From Craspedostauros australis (lineage: Eukaryota > Bacillariophyta > Bacillariophyceae > Mastogloiales > Achnanthaceae): a DNA stretch of 64,000 nucleotides. Position 1 is the first letter of the stretch, and each line of letters starts with the position of its first letter. Location of the stretch: assembly GCA_026770025.1 (NCBI GenBank), contig JAMXDE010000036.1, positions 496,001 to 560,000 of the forward strand, given 5' to 3'. The translations under genes and the position numbers were made by a program. Shown piece by piece: positions 10,601-20,399 of this stretch. The notes below the pieces were generated by a model. The model was not told the DNA's origin. It saw nothing but the letters and a program-made list of their open reading frames with translations, and did no database searches.

Positions 10601-11104
10601 GGCGTCCGCATCATGACTGCCGATATCATTTACCACCTGTTCGATCAGTTCACAAGGTTCATGGATGACCTGACGCAACGCCGCCGTGAGGAGGCCGCGG
10701 CCGTCGCTGTGTTCCCTTCCATCATCAAAATCCTCCCACAGCACGTGTTCAACCAGAAGGACCCGATCATCGTCGGCGTGGAGGTCGTGGAGGGAATTCT
10801 GAAGGTTGGCACGCCGCTGTGCGTCCCGGCCTTGGGTGGTCTGCATGTCGGCAAGGTGACGTCGATCGAGAACAGCGGACGCGAACAGGATACCGCCAAG
10901 AAGGGATCTTCCGTGGCCATCAAGATCGTGAACGAGGGCAACCCCAACATCACGTACGGACGTCAGTTCGATGCCGCGCACAGCCTATACTCCACCCTGA
11001 CAAGAGCCTCCATCGATGCGCTGAAGGAGAACTTCAAGGATGCGCTCGAGAACGAGGACTGGCGTTTGGTGGTGAAACTGAAAAAGGTGTACGGCATTTT
11101 GTAG
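7612..11104 (+). CDS. eIF5B: Translation initiation factor eIF5B (2 exons)
   Basis: Exon 1 is 7612-7941 and exon 2 is 8435-11104, joined in phase 0 (donor AAG/GTGCGT, acceptor ACAACAG) to give 999 residues. The N-terminal third is charged and of low complexity (Lys-rich blocks, Gly runs, a coiled coil of Glu/Arg/Lys, acidic patches), as is usual for eukaryotic eIF5B. The GTPase core has G1 GHVDTGKT (about residue 410), switch GGITQQIGAT, G3 DTPGH (about 474) and G4 NKVD (about 526). Beta-barrel and C-terminal domains follow, ending KLKKVYGIL. eIF5B uses GTP to drive 60S subunit joining and Met-tRNAi positioning. Length matches the family. The second exon also carries an in-frame ATG before the acceptor, but starting there would lose the conserved Lys-rich start. 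Confidence 0.95.
7942..8434 (+). other. Intron of eIF5B gene with CT microsatellite and AT blocks
   Basis: The 493-bp intron contains a (TC)n run at about 8138-8156 and several TATAATATTAT-type blocks (8036-8050, 8100-8125, 8325-8340). It is the longest intron recognised in the window. Confidence 0.75.
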
Positions 11105-11956
11105 AGCACGAGGATGTAGACCACAATTGGTTTGCTCCACTCTGTGCTGTGCCGCACTGCACTGCAGGGTACTCTACCAGTACGTCCTCGGTGCCCAAAT
11201 ACCGAAATGTGACGTGATGTCTCTTGTCCAGCCTCAATCTTGGAGCACGAATGGAAGCCAACACGAACAAATGACTTGACAAAACACAACACAACATAAT
11301 TCCATGGATTCTTCGTTTCTGAATGCAAGTATTGTGCTCTACTCGTATAATACTACAGGGGTATGCCATGCTTTTTTGGATATGTCGTCGCAGTGGTGCG
11401 ATGTTATGCGCGGGCTGCGGTGTTGTTGGAATCTTTCTCCAAAGTGAGTGTGTGTGTTACGTACGAGAATACATGTCGCAAGACAAGCATCGTCTGCTCT
11501 CTCGAATTGCCAACGATTCCTTGCAAAGAAAAAGGCAAAATCGCAGCGATAGTTCTGCCAAGACAGGATGATCCCATTCCAGTATACTCCGTGAGAACTG
11601 ATCGCATGGCACGAGGAACTTCTGGCATTGAATTGAACCTTCCATTGGTCAGCCTTGTTTCATCTTTTGTGTCCTTTGCCTAGCTTGTTTGTTGGTTGAA
11701 CTGGTACGGGATGATTCTCGTTGAATCCGCCTTCGTGGCAGAAGGAGCATGTTCTTCCACATTCACACACGCATGCTCACATACACGCAGTCACCGCCCC
11801 ACAACTTTGTCAATGCGTATGGTACTCGTGAGATGCACTCGCACGTGTACCTGTTGACATATCCGAGGACTTGCATCGGTCATGTAGAGCCGTATCTGGC
11901 ATACTTCTCTCTCTCTCTCTATTTGTGCCACTTTCCAGGTGTCACATGCCGAATGC
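11105..11956. other. Convergent intergenic region, no gene seen
   Basis: The spacer separates the ends of the eIF5B gene and the minus-strand UVR-domain gene. It has a short CT run at about 11909-11919. Open frames here lack the local codon bias. Confidence 0.45.
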
Positions 11957-13309
11957 TTAGAGTTTGAGCACCTCACTGACCAAGGCCATGACCGCATTCT
12001 TGTCATCCTCATCAGTGATTGCCTCGCGGAAGCCAATATCGCTGCCCTTGTCATTCTTGATGGTGTGGACGTGGCCCCTGTCGATGGCCTCCTTGATGGA
12101 GAGACCACCGATGGCACCGGTCTTGAGATCGATGAAGATGAATTCCTCGTTGTCCATGCCGAACTCCCAGCACTTGAGCATGACCTCGTAGAGACCGAGA
12201 TCGGCCATGATGTCGCGGAACCGCTTCATGGATTTGGCGTAGTTTTCTAGCTCGCCTATCTGCTGCTTGTCCGCGACGCCGACGAGGGAGACGTCCTTGA
12301 AGTGCGTGAGGATCTCGCAGCACGTGTTCATGCGCTGGTACTCCTTGAATCCGTCACGCACGAGGACGGCGCCGAGATGGAATTTGGTGTATCCCAGGTT
12401 GCGTTCCTGCTTGGACTTTGCGGGGATGAGGTTGCGCTCCTCCTCGATGATGCTGACGAGGACCTTGTTCATTTCGTTGAGGGAGTTGCGGCCCTTGACG
12501 GTGGTGCGGTCGACGCTGAGATCGCCCTTGTTGACATTCTGCTCCACCAAGGTGACGTGCTTGCCGAAGGTCTGCATGGAGTCGCGGAAGTTGGTGTAGG
12601 CATCCTGCGCCGGCTTGCTGCCGTCCTCATGCAGGAAGTCCTCGAAGCGGTTGAGGAAGGATGACTTCCAGCACTTGAACGCCCTTGCCGACGTGATGTC
12701 CGTGAGTTCTTCAATTAACGATTTGAGTTTTGGATCGGCTTTGATTGGGTTGAGCGTTGATGACTGCGTGCGCGGTGGTGCCCTCCTCTCCGGCGTCCGG
12801 GAGTTGGATTTGGAAGCAGAGGAAGGCCCGTCGTTGGTCTTCATTGGCATCTTGATGGGCGTGGCTCTGCTGGGCGTAGACGTCGGAGTGGAGGCCGCTG
12901 TCATGGAGGGCGTGGCAGGCGATGACACGGACATGGGCGACGCTGAGGTTGGTATCGGCTTGGATGTGTAGGGAGCAAACGTCTTTGCGGCAGCGCTGTG
13001 GCTGCTGGAAGGGGTTCTGGGAGGGGCAGTCTTTGCGGGAGTTGTGGTAGCAGCGCTGCTTCCACCATTCTGGAGACCCTCGATCTCCTTCTTGAGTTCC
13101 GCGGCACGCAAGTAATCCTCGTTGGCCACGGCCTCCTTCTTCTCCAAGGTGAGAGCCTCGATCTGCTCCTGAATGCGCCTCTGCGCCTCATCGTCCTGCT
13201 GACTCTCAGCCTTCAGCTCCTCGATCTGCTTCTTGAGTTCTGCCGCTCGGAGGAAGTCCTCCTCTTCGACTGCCTGCGCCTTGGCGGCCATCAGCTCGTC
13301 CATGTTCAT
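11957..13309 (-). CDS. UVR-motif protein with unrecognised C-terminal domain (paralogue A)
   Basis: A single exon encodes 450 residues. Two UVR-type helical motifs open the protein (FLRAAELKKQIEEL near 19-32 and YLRAAELKKEIEGL near 66-79); in UvrB/UvrC and plant plastid proteins such motifs mediate protein-protein contacts. A Ser/Thr/Pro-rich linker runs to about residue 190. The C-terminal 250 residues form a domain I do not recognise, with the signature KGDLSVDRTTVKGRNSLNEM and later VLVRDGFKEYQRM, ADKQQ and DLGLYEVMLKC. The same domain makes up the whole of the divergent neighbour at 13971-14855. ATG 13309 is preceded by an AT-rich block. No targeting peptide is seen, so a cytosolic or nuclear location is likely. 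Confidence 0.8.
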   Translation of the reverse strand: MNMDELMAAKAQAVEEEDFLRAAELKKQIEELKAESQQDDEAQRRIQEQIEALTLEKKEAVANEDYLRAAELKKEIEGLQNGGSSAATTTPAKTAPPRTPSSSHSAAAKTFAPYTSKPIPTSASPMSVSSPATPSMTAASTPTSTPSRATPIKMPMKTNDGPSSASKSNSRTPERRAPPRTQSSTLNPIKADPKLKSLIEELTDITSARAFKCWKSSFLNRFEDFLHEDGSKPAQDAYTNFRDSMQTFGKHVTLVEQNVNKGDLSVDRTTVKGRNSLNEMNKVLVSIIEEERNLIPAKSKQERNLGYTKFHLGAVLVRDGFKEYQRMNTCCEILTHFKDVSLVGVADKQQIGELENYAKSMKRFRDIMADLGLYEVMLKCWEFGMDNEEFIFIDLKTGAIGGLSIKEAIDRGHVHTIKNDKGSDIGFREAITDEDDKNAVMALVSEVLKL

Positions 13310-13970
13310 CGTTGTGTATTGTACAATAGAATAATATACTGCAATGCACTGTTATGCACTGTTATATAATATAATATTATGTTGTGGGTGATACGACCTA
13401 CAGGACGACTTTGATAGAATAATTGATGATGGGAAGATGGAGAGCTGAGGCGGATGCTGTTTGCGCCATTGGTGTTCACTCGATTCTGCACATGTTGTGG
13501 ATTCGGTCGTCCGTTCCAGGCGTCTTGTCGGAGGCGAACGCACGAGCAGCGATCTGGTCATTGGATTCTCAATGACTAGCTCTTGGGTGGATGTGGATCT
13601 CTTCTGTTTTTGGTGTCAAAAGAGGCATATTTCTTGGATACCGTTTCTGGGGTGGCCGTTTTGAGGGCTGTTTTGGTCGTGAGATTTTTCCAAAGGCCCA
13701 ACCGAAATGACCAGACCATCACGATGGACAAAAGGATCCACGATGGCGCTGTGGTGGACCACGTTGCGTTATTCCTCCCATGATGCGAGCAACTCGCATC
13801 CAACCATTCAAGCATCCATTCAAGCATCTCTGATTGTGTTGGACTGCACCATAGTGCAGCGCAGTACGACCTAGAGCATCCACACGCTCCACGATATATG
13901 ATAAGATACACGCCGTCACATATCATATCATATCACATTGTCGAATAGAACAGAGTAGAATAGACCGACA
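13310..13970. promoter_or_regulatory. Shared head-to-head promoter region of the paralogue pair
   Basis: The 661 bp separate two divergently transcribed paralogues. Both ends carry AT blocks close to the start codons (TATATAATATAATATTAT at 13363-13380 and repeated ATATCAT at about 13919-13936), which are candidate core promoters or 5' leader elements. Confidence 0.45.
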
Positions 13971-14855
13971 ATGCCGGAAACACCAACGGCCGCCTCAAGT
14001 TCCATGGCTTCGTCCCCGTCGAAGTCGCTGACGGGCAACCCGCTGTCGTACGATGCCGAGCTGAAGGGCATGATCGAAAAGCTGGACGGCATCAACAACT
14101 TCCGCTCGTTCAACCGCTGGAAGGCGTCCTTCCTGAAGCGCTTCGAGATGTTCCTGACCCAGAAAGGCATGGGACCCGCGGAGGCGTCGTACACCAAGTT
14201 CGGCACGGACATGACGCAGCTGGAGAAGCACGTGGGCAAGGTCAAGACCTTCCTGGACAAGGGCGATCTGTCCGCCGATCGCACCACCGTCAAGGGCCGC
14301 AACGCTCTCAACGAGATGAACAAGAGCCTCGTGAGCAGCACGCAGGACACCATCGACCTCATCCCCTCCACGGGCACGGACGAGCGGCGCAAGATGTACA
14401 ACAAGTACCATCTGGGATGCGTGCTGGTAAGGGATGGATTCTCGCAGTACGAGCGCATGGTGCAATGCAACGACGCCATCCAGGACATGAAGAACAACGG
14501 CGGGCTGATGCAGATCGCCGACAAGCAGCAGCTCAACGCCATCGAGGAGTACCAGCAGCAGCTGAAGCGGTTCGTGGAGGTCATGAACGATCTCGGTCTC
14601 TACGAGGTCATGATGAAGTGCCGGCAATTCGCGCATGGCGAGGTGGATGAGATCGTGCTGGTGGATCCCAAGACGGGCACCGTGATCGAGCTGTCGCGTC
14701 AGCAGTGCCTGCAGCTGGGGGTGCTCACGCCCATGCCCGATGTCGATCCGGAGACCGGCGTCAACGCGAATGGCCAGAGGTTCCGTGAGGAGGAGATCAG
14801 CCGCGTCGAGAAGGATGAGATGCGGCGGGCCATCAAGTTGGCCTTTGCCTTGTGA
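13971..14855 (+). CDS. Unrecognised-domain protein, paralogue B of the head-to-head pair
   Basis: A single exon encodes 294 residues. It consists almost entirely of the domain found in the C-terminal half of the divergent gene at 11957-13309. Shared positions include RSFNRWKASFLKRFE versus RAFKCWKSSFLNRFE, KGDLSADRTTVKGRNALNEM, VLVRDGFSQYERM, IADKQQL and DLGLYEVMMKC. The UVR motifs and the long linker are absent. The C-terminal end differs most: here GTVIELSRQQCLQLG is followed by a charged helix. High helix content and absence of catalytic motifs suggest a structural or regulatory protein. I cannot assign a function. The shared orientation suggests a tail-less duplication with co-regulation. 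Confidence 0.8.
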   Translation: MPETPTAASSSMASSPSKSLTGNPLSYDAELKGMIEKLDGINNFRSFNRWKASFLKRFEMFLTQKGMGPAEASYTKFGTDMTQLEKHVGKVKTFLDKGDLSADRTTVKGRNALNEMNKSLVSSTQDTIDLIPSTGTDERRKMYNKYHLGCVLVRDGFSQYERMVQCNDAIQDMKNNGGLMQIADKQQLNAIEEYQQQLKRFVEVMNDLGLYEVMMKCRQFAHGEVDEIVLVDPKTGTVIELSRQQCLQLGVLTPMPDVDPETGVNANGQRFREEEISRVEKDEMRRAIKLAFAL

Positions 14856-15709
14856 GTATTCGCATTCACTCGTACTCACTCGTGCTCGTAGTAGTGCATG
14901 GGCCATGCATTCTCTACTCGCACGAGCAGAGTGGGTGCGTGGCGCCAAATGTTAATGAATGGCATGGCAGTCAATGACAGGCAATTGCAGGCAATACGTA
15001 TTCTATGTGGAATAGAATGCTATTCTAATTCTCAGCCCTTCGCTTCTTGTCATTGCGTGGCTCTGTAGTGTAGCGAAGACCGAAGAGCAAGTGTGGAAAG
15101 CGAAAGAAGTGAGAGTTGCGGACAAGCATGGCGTGAACAGAGTAGCACTCCGTCTGTTCAGGGTTCCATGCCCACGTTCATCCCACAGTCTCCACGCTGC
15201 TAACACGTGTGTGCGTAACGATAATACGTAACAAGAAGGGCTACTCCACGACTACTCTACTCTACTCAATTGCATGTGTTCTTCTCTCTTGTGGAGTGAC
15301 GAGGCGAACAAAACGCGATGAGAAGCGCGATGCTGGTTTGGCGCATTTCGCACGACCAAATTCCGGGGACGCTGCATCGATCGACAATGGCGCAAATCCA
15401 ACGGAAGCGTCTCCATCTTGGCGCAGAATCTCTTTCCAACACTCTTCCTTTCTTGGCAAGAAACACATCATCGACACAGCGAGTACTCGGATCTTGCTGT
15501 TGTATTGCTACATATAATAGCTTGTGTAATACTGTCTATTCTAATATTGTATCATATCGTATTATATAATATAATATAATATTGCACAATACATCTGTGT
15601 CAGAACATCCATCCTCAACCTTTTGTTTGCTCGTGCACAGCAACTTAGACCTCAAGCGAAGCCACTCAGACCAAGAGCAGCACCAATAGCAACGACAAGA
15701 GCAACAGCC
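14856..15709. other. Intergenic region before FAD-protein gene
   Basis: It holds a strong AT block (ATTATATAATATAATATAATATT at about 15560-15582) about 130 bp before the next ATG. No gene seen. Confidence 0.45.
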
Positions 15710-17860
15710 ATGACGGCCCTGCGACTGCTCAGGATCCTGGCGATCGGAGGCCTGCTCCTTGCTCTGCCGCTCACCAATGCCGCGAGGGAGCAGCGGCATC
15801 AGGAGGACGGTGGTGGCACCAGTGCAGCACCACCTGCATCCATCGCTGCCACCATGAAACGCATCATCGAGAGCTATCAACAGGCAACGCAGCGCACATC
15901 TGCTCTGCACCAGCAATCCTGGAATCGGTTGGTGGTTGCGGAGAAGGATGTGCGGATTCCTGAGGCTGCCAAGCCAGGGTCTGGCAAGCAGACGAGCGGC
16001 GGCGAAGGACTTGTCAAGAACAAGCCGTGGTTCCCGCTGGTCAAAGGTCTCAAGACGAACATCTGGGGAGACCACACGCACGAGTCCGCAAAGCCCGGGG
16101 ATGCGTCGCAACTGCCGCCGTTCGTCGAAGATGACGAGAACTACATCGATGGGTACTTCGAGGTCCTCACGGAGCGATGCAGCCAGAATGCCACCATGCG
16201 AGGCACGGAGTTCCTCAACGATTGCTTCGGCAGTGTTCTGAGCCTCATCAAGAGCCCCAGATGCACCACCCAGTTCGACTCCAGGTACGTTTGCAAGAGC
16301 AATTCCAATGGGGACGAGGATTCCAACGACGAAACTCCTGAGACTAAGGCGACCTCCCTAGCGCAGAACATCACGGCGAAGGATCTCATCCGCGAGCACT
16401 TCACGGACTCCACCTTGAACGTCGTCATCGTCGGTGCGGGTCCCGTCGGTCTCTACGTCGCCAACGTCCTGCAGGAGCTTCAGATCCAGGCCGAGACGGC
16501 ACAAAGCGCGGACCGCGCCTTCGAATCGCTGCGCATCCTCATGTTCGACAACGCCACGCAGGCTCCGGGCCGCAAGGTCTACACCGACGACTGGTTGACC
16601 GACATCCCGCTCGATCTCCTCCAAACCACGGATGAGAGGATCTACAACCTCCTCACCACGTTGCATCACAAGTCCCGCAGTGCGTCGTCCACCGCGGACG
16701 ACACCCCCAAGCACAATGTCCGCGTCCCGATCTTCGTGCTTCAGGCGTTGCTGGTCATCTCCAACAGGGACAACGGCGTTAAGTACCTCTACGAAGACTT
16801 TGCGAAGTACAAGAACATGCTTGCCAACTATCCCAACCTCCTTGTCATCGACGCCTCTGGCCACAGCATGGAACCCCTGACTCGGGAAGGTCCATCGCCT
16901 TCGGACGCCACGAAGGATGGTCAGATCAAGCTCCAATCTCTCCACTCCAGCCGCGGCGTGACCGTCTCGTCCTGGAAACCACATGAGACCTGCGCTCAAC
17001 CAAGCGATGCCGCCGCGAACTCCAACTCATGTGCTTGGGGATCCATCAACAAGGATCAGTACGACTTCCTCAAACAGAATGGCCACGTCATTCACATCGC
17101 CAACCGCACATCGCGTCAGGGAGCCATGCTGTACCCTGTCTCCGCCGACACGAACCAGCCTTTCCACGTGCGCTACCTCAACATTCATGACATCTTCCCA
17201 CCTGCCGTCAATGAGCATTTCATCAAGAGCTGGAAGATGTACGGCCATGACCTCATGATCTCCAACCACCCCCTGTGTCTGCAGCAGACCTGCGCCATCG
17301 ACGAGAACTTGAATTGCGACGATCTGTGCCGCCTGTCCTGGCTCGACATCTCCACCTCCTCCTACCGCCACGACATCGCCAAGCTCCTGGCCCGCCACAG
17401 ACCGGCCTACCCCGTCGTCTCGGCGTCGCTGCAGTTGACGCAGGATCAGTTCGATGCCTTCCGGTACATCCTCACCACGCCGGGCGACGACAAGCCAGCA
17501 GCGCTTGCGTTGTACGATATCGAGCCCGCCGACATGGTCTACCAGCGCCTCTTCCAGACCAACAACCTCATCCACACGCTCCGCTTATTCGCGGCGTGGT
17601 GCGTGCCCAGCCGCCCACTCGTGAGCGTCCACACCTACACGCCCTACATCTATGAGAACGCGGTGCTGCCACGCAAGGCGCGTTCCAAAGCCCGTATCGG
17701 CGATGCGCCCGTCCTCCGCGTCGGCGAATCCTTCCTGTCGGGCAATCCGCATCAAGGCGGCGGCATGGTCGATCATCTCACGATCCTGCAAGATTTCAAG
17801 GCCATCGTCACGGGGCACAGCATTCCGAACGCGGGAGACGAAGTCGTCGAGGAAGCTTGA
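15710..17860 (+). CDS. Secretory-pathway FAD-binding monooxygenase-like protein
   Basis: The start is taken as ATG 15710 because it gives a clean signal peptide (MTALRLLRILAIGG, LALPLTNAA); the frame is open further upstream without ATG. The product has 716 residues. A dinucleotide-binding motif VVIVGAGPVGLYVANVL sits unusually far in, at about residue 239-255, after a signal peptide and a 200-residue region of unknown kind. A C-terminal RVGESFLSGNPHQGGGM resembles the second FAD-contact segment (GD..P..GGG) of class A flavoprotein monooxygenases. In between, NVRVPIFVLQALLVISN and the following block match nothing I recognise. The enzyme probably oxidises a substrate in the ER or another signal-peptide-entered compartment. 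Substrate unknown. Confidence 0.65.
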   Translation: MTALRLLRILAIGGLLLALPLTNAAREQRHQEDGGGTSAAPPASIAATMKRIIESYQQATQRTSALHQQSWNRLVVAEKDVRIPEAAKPGSGKQTSGGEGLVKNKPWFPLVKGLKTNIWGDHTHESAKPGDASQLPPFVEDDENYIDGYFEVLTERCSQNATMRGTEFLNDCFGSVLSLIKSPRCTTQFDSRYVCKSNSNGDEDSNDETPETKATSLAQNITAKDLIREHFTDSTLNVVIVGAGPVGLYVANVLQELQIQAETAQSADRAFESLRILMFDNATQAPGRKVYTDDWLTDIPLDLLQTTDERIYNLLTTLHHKSRSASSTADDTPKHNVRVPIFVLQALLVISNRDNGVKYLYEDFAKYKNMLANYPNLLVIDASGHSMEPLTREGPSPSDATKDGQIKLQSLHSSRGVTVSSWKPHETCAQPSDAAANSNSCAWGSINKDQYDFLKQNGHVIHIANRTSRQGAMLYPVSADTNQPFHVRYLNIHDIFPPAVNEHFIKSWKMYGHDLMISNHPLCLQQTCAIDENLNCDDLCRLSWLDISTSSYRHDIAKLLARHRPAYPVVSASLQLTQDQFDAFRYILTTPGDDKPAALALYDIEPADMVYQRLFQTNNLIHTLRLFAAWCVPSRPLVSVHTYTPYIYENAVLPRKARSKARIGDAPVLRVGESFLSGNPHQGGGMVDHLTILQDFKAIVTGHSIPNAGDEVVEEA

Positions 17861-18004
17861 AGCGGAGAACAATCTGCGAGTTATGGTATGAAAGAAGACG
17901 AGTACTCGACTTGACTCGATGTTGCAAGTATTGAAAATAGTATTATATGAGAGAGTTGAAAGCACAGTGAGTGTTATCATACTCGTACGTATAGTACAAC
18001 TACA

Positions 18005-19630
18005 TTAGTGTTGCTTCGTACGTCTCGGATGATGATATTGAAATGCATCCATCAGCATGTCGTCGATCGTTCGCTTCGCAACCTTGGAATCCACATCGGC
18101 CAGACCGTTCTGGGGCTGATACATCCGCCGGATCAAGTTCTGCCACGCCTTCCACGCACCCGTGCGCTGCGAACCATGACCCTTGGCAGGTTTCACGCTC
18201 TCAATTGGAAACTGGAATTGTGCGTCGGCAGGTGCGGTATATTCGCCACCTGCGCAGGTGCAGATCTCATGGATGGTCTCCTGAGGATGCAACACGAGGT
18301 CCTCCAATCGAACCATGAGGGCGGGCGGGTCGCCATGGATGAAGAGGTTCCAGTACTGCGAGTACCATTCATTCCAGTACTCCAGGATGGAATCGAAGGT
18401 GGCGGTGGGTGTCGGCAGAGGCAGGTTGGGATCGAGCACCTGATCCTCTCCATCGCCATCTTCGAAGATGTGCACAGGGACTTTGCTACCGTTCATCGGA
18501 TTGTAGGTCAACATTGGGCAGGGTGGCAGCACCAAATCTTCACGCGGAATGCTTGTATCTTGAGAGTCCGCATCCGCGCGGAATAGATGCGCCTGCTGCT
18601 TTCGCATTCGATTGCGCTTGCTGCGCTGTTGCCGCGTGAGGCTGAGCTCGTGCTGCCACTTGACGACATAAGGGTGCTGGCACATGGATGCCATCCATTC
18701 GTACGGATCTCGTATCGTGACCACCGCCAACGTGAACTTTGGATTCAAGCGACCCGAATCCACCGTCTTGCGGGTTTGCCAACGATTCGCCAGGACGTGC
18801 TTGCCCCATGGCACCATCCATTCGATCGGTATCCACGTGCTGTTGGTGGTATTGGTCGTCATGCTGTTGAGATGTGATTTCGACGTGGGCACGTCAGAGA
18901 ATTTGCAGTTATCCGCCAAGAGGTTGTAGACCAGATTCGTGCCGGAGTTGAACATCCCAGCCACAGCAATTCTTCGAAACAGCAGTGGCACGTTTTGTTG
19001 GAACGCTGCGCAATGTTGCTCTTTCCCATGAATGATGGGCTTTGATCCATAATATTCCATGAGATCCTCGTAGACGGACAACAGCGTGTCACTGTCGTTG
19101 AGCGTGGGAGACGGATTGCTGAAGATTGATCGCAGCTCCTTCCTCTCGTAGTCATTGGCGTCGCCGTCATCGCCATGGTTGGCGGGCCTGCCTAATATGT
19201 CATGCATTCGCTGTTGCAAAACGTCGATTTCATCATCAATAGCATGGGCAGCTGATTGGTTGGCGTCCGAGTAGCTCTCCGAATTGGATGCGCCGATTGT
19301 CGTCGCTTTGTTGGTGTTTGACGCATCAGTTCGCTCGCCATCAGCATGCTGATTCAGAGACAGCTGTTCGTCGATCTGTGGTATGGTTGGCGCTGCTGTG
19401 CTCGCGGCAGAATCATGTTCAGATGCAGCTGTCACGTTGTGACGATACACTTCGTGGCGGAGCCAGAAGTGGATGAAGATGATGCCTGCCTGCAACGCAA
19501 CGGCCGACAGGAACATCGACACAATCATTCCATGGCTAATGTGTCTCGATCTCATCTCCATTCGCGTTCTCTGTCTTCTCCTCGCTGGCTGTGCAAGAGA
19601 TGATCGCCGCTGGTGATGCTGCACATGCAT
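18005..19630 (-). CDS. Type II membrane sulfotransferase-like protein
   Basis: A single exon encodes 541 residues. A short basic cytoplasmic tail is followed by one membrane span at about 34-57 (MIVSMFLSAVALQAGIIFI), a Ser/Thr/Asn-rich stem, and a lumenal catalytic domain. The 5'-phosphosulfate loop is seen as VAGMFNSGTNLVYNLL (about 223-238) and the 3'-phosphate segment as VVTIRDPYEWMASM (303-316). DPPALMVRLEDLVLHPQETI near 430 also fits sulfotransferases. This layout matches Golgi enzymes that transfer sulfate from PAPS to glycans or proteins. ATG 19630 starts the protein. It converges on the FAD protein gene with a 144-bp spacer, which holds a TATTATATGA block. Confidence 0.75.
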   Translation of the reverse strand: MHVQHHQRRSSLAQPARRRQRTRMEMRSRHISHGMIVSMFLSAVALQAGIIFIHFWLRHEVYRHNVTAASEHDSAASTAAPTIPQIDEQLSLNQHADGERTDASNTNKATTIGASNSESYSDANQSAAHAIDDEIDVLQQRMHDILGRPANHGDDGDANDYERKELRSIFSNPSPTLNDSDTLLSVYEDLMEYYGSKPIIHGKEQHCAAFQQNVPLLFRRIAVAGMFNSGTNLVYNLLADNCKFSDVPTSKSHLNSMTTNTTNSTWIPIEWMVPWGKHVLANRWQTRKTVDSGRLNPKFTLAVVTIRDPYEWMASMCQHPYVVKWQHELSLTRQQRSKRNRMRKQQAHLFRADADSQDTSIPREDLVLPPCPMLTYNPMNGSKVPVHIFEDGDGEDQVLDPNLPLPTPTATFDSILEYWNEWYSQYWNLFIHGDPPALMVRLEDLVLHPQETIHEICTCAGGEYTAPADAQFQFPIESVKPAKGHGSQRTGAWKAWQNLIRRMYQPQNGLADVDSKVAKRTIDDMLMDAFQYHHPRRTKQH

Positions 19631-20399
19631 CTCTGCTTCTTTGAATGCCGTTCGTCGCTGTGATGATTGGCGCCTGCTCTATTCCAAACAATTCGATGCT
19701 GGGTCTCAACGCATCTGTGCTTGCACGATCCGCTTCAGGGTTGGCAATGCGTACGAGTACGGCAGCGAGTGGAGAGAGTGGAAGTCGACAGAGTACCTTC
19801 ATTGCCACCATCGTCATCGGTATCGTCCTCGTCGCATCGTCGTCCCCTGCGATCGTCGATGAGAAGAAGTGGTTTCGTTTTGTTTTGTGAGAGAAGTGCA
19901 TCCGTTGAACCGTTATGGGCGTTAAATGAAGTCATTTTGAATTTGCGACTGCGAACATGCCAGTGATTTGCCGCGATGATGATCACGGCACCAATCGCGA
20001 TACCGCGAAGGTTGGCAACATGGCCATTGCGATGGTGATAGATGCTGAAAGTGATTGTATCCCAATGTTCATTGACCATGGGATTGCGAGAGCGGAGTAC
20101 CAGCACATTCTATTGGTACACGTATGCCGAAACACCCATTGACCGACGAAACGTCAAGAGATGTGAGCAAAGCCAGGCTGACGCCGAGTTTTGTGGGTCC
20201 TGTTCGTATCTTCGATCCATCCGACCCATCAATGCCAATCAACATCACAACTATCGGGAACTCTTGTTGTGGACACCTCTCGCTGCTCCTACTGCGTTGG
20301 CTGTAACAGTTCCGACTGGTCCTTCACCACACACGCTCGCCTTTACTCGTACATACACCATTGCACCCGCTGTCACATCAGTAGCCACAGCCGAAGTTC
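19631..20399. promoter_or_regulatory. Divergent spacer between sulfotransferase and methyltransferase genes
   Basis: The 769 bp are presumably a bidirectional promoter. No AT block as strong as elsewhere and no coding sequence are seen. Confidence 0.35.
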
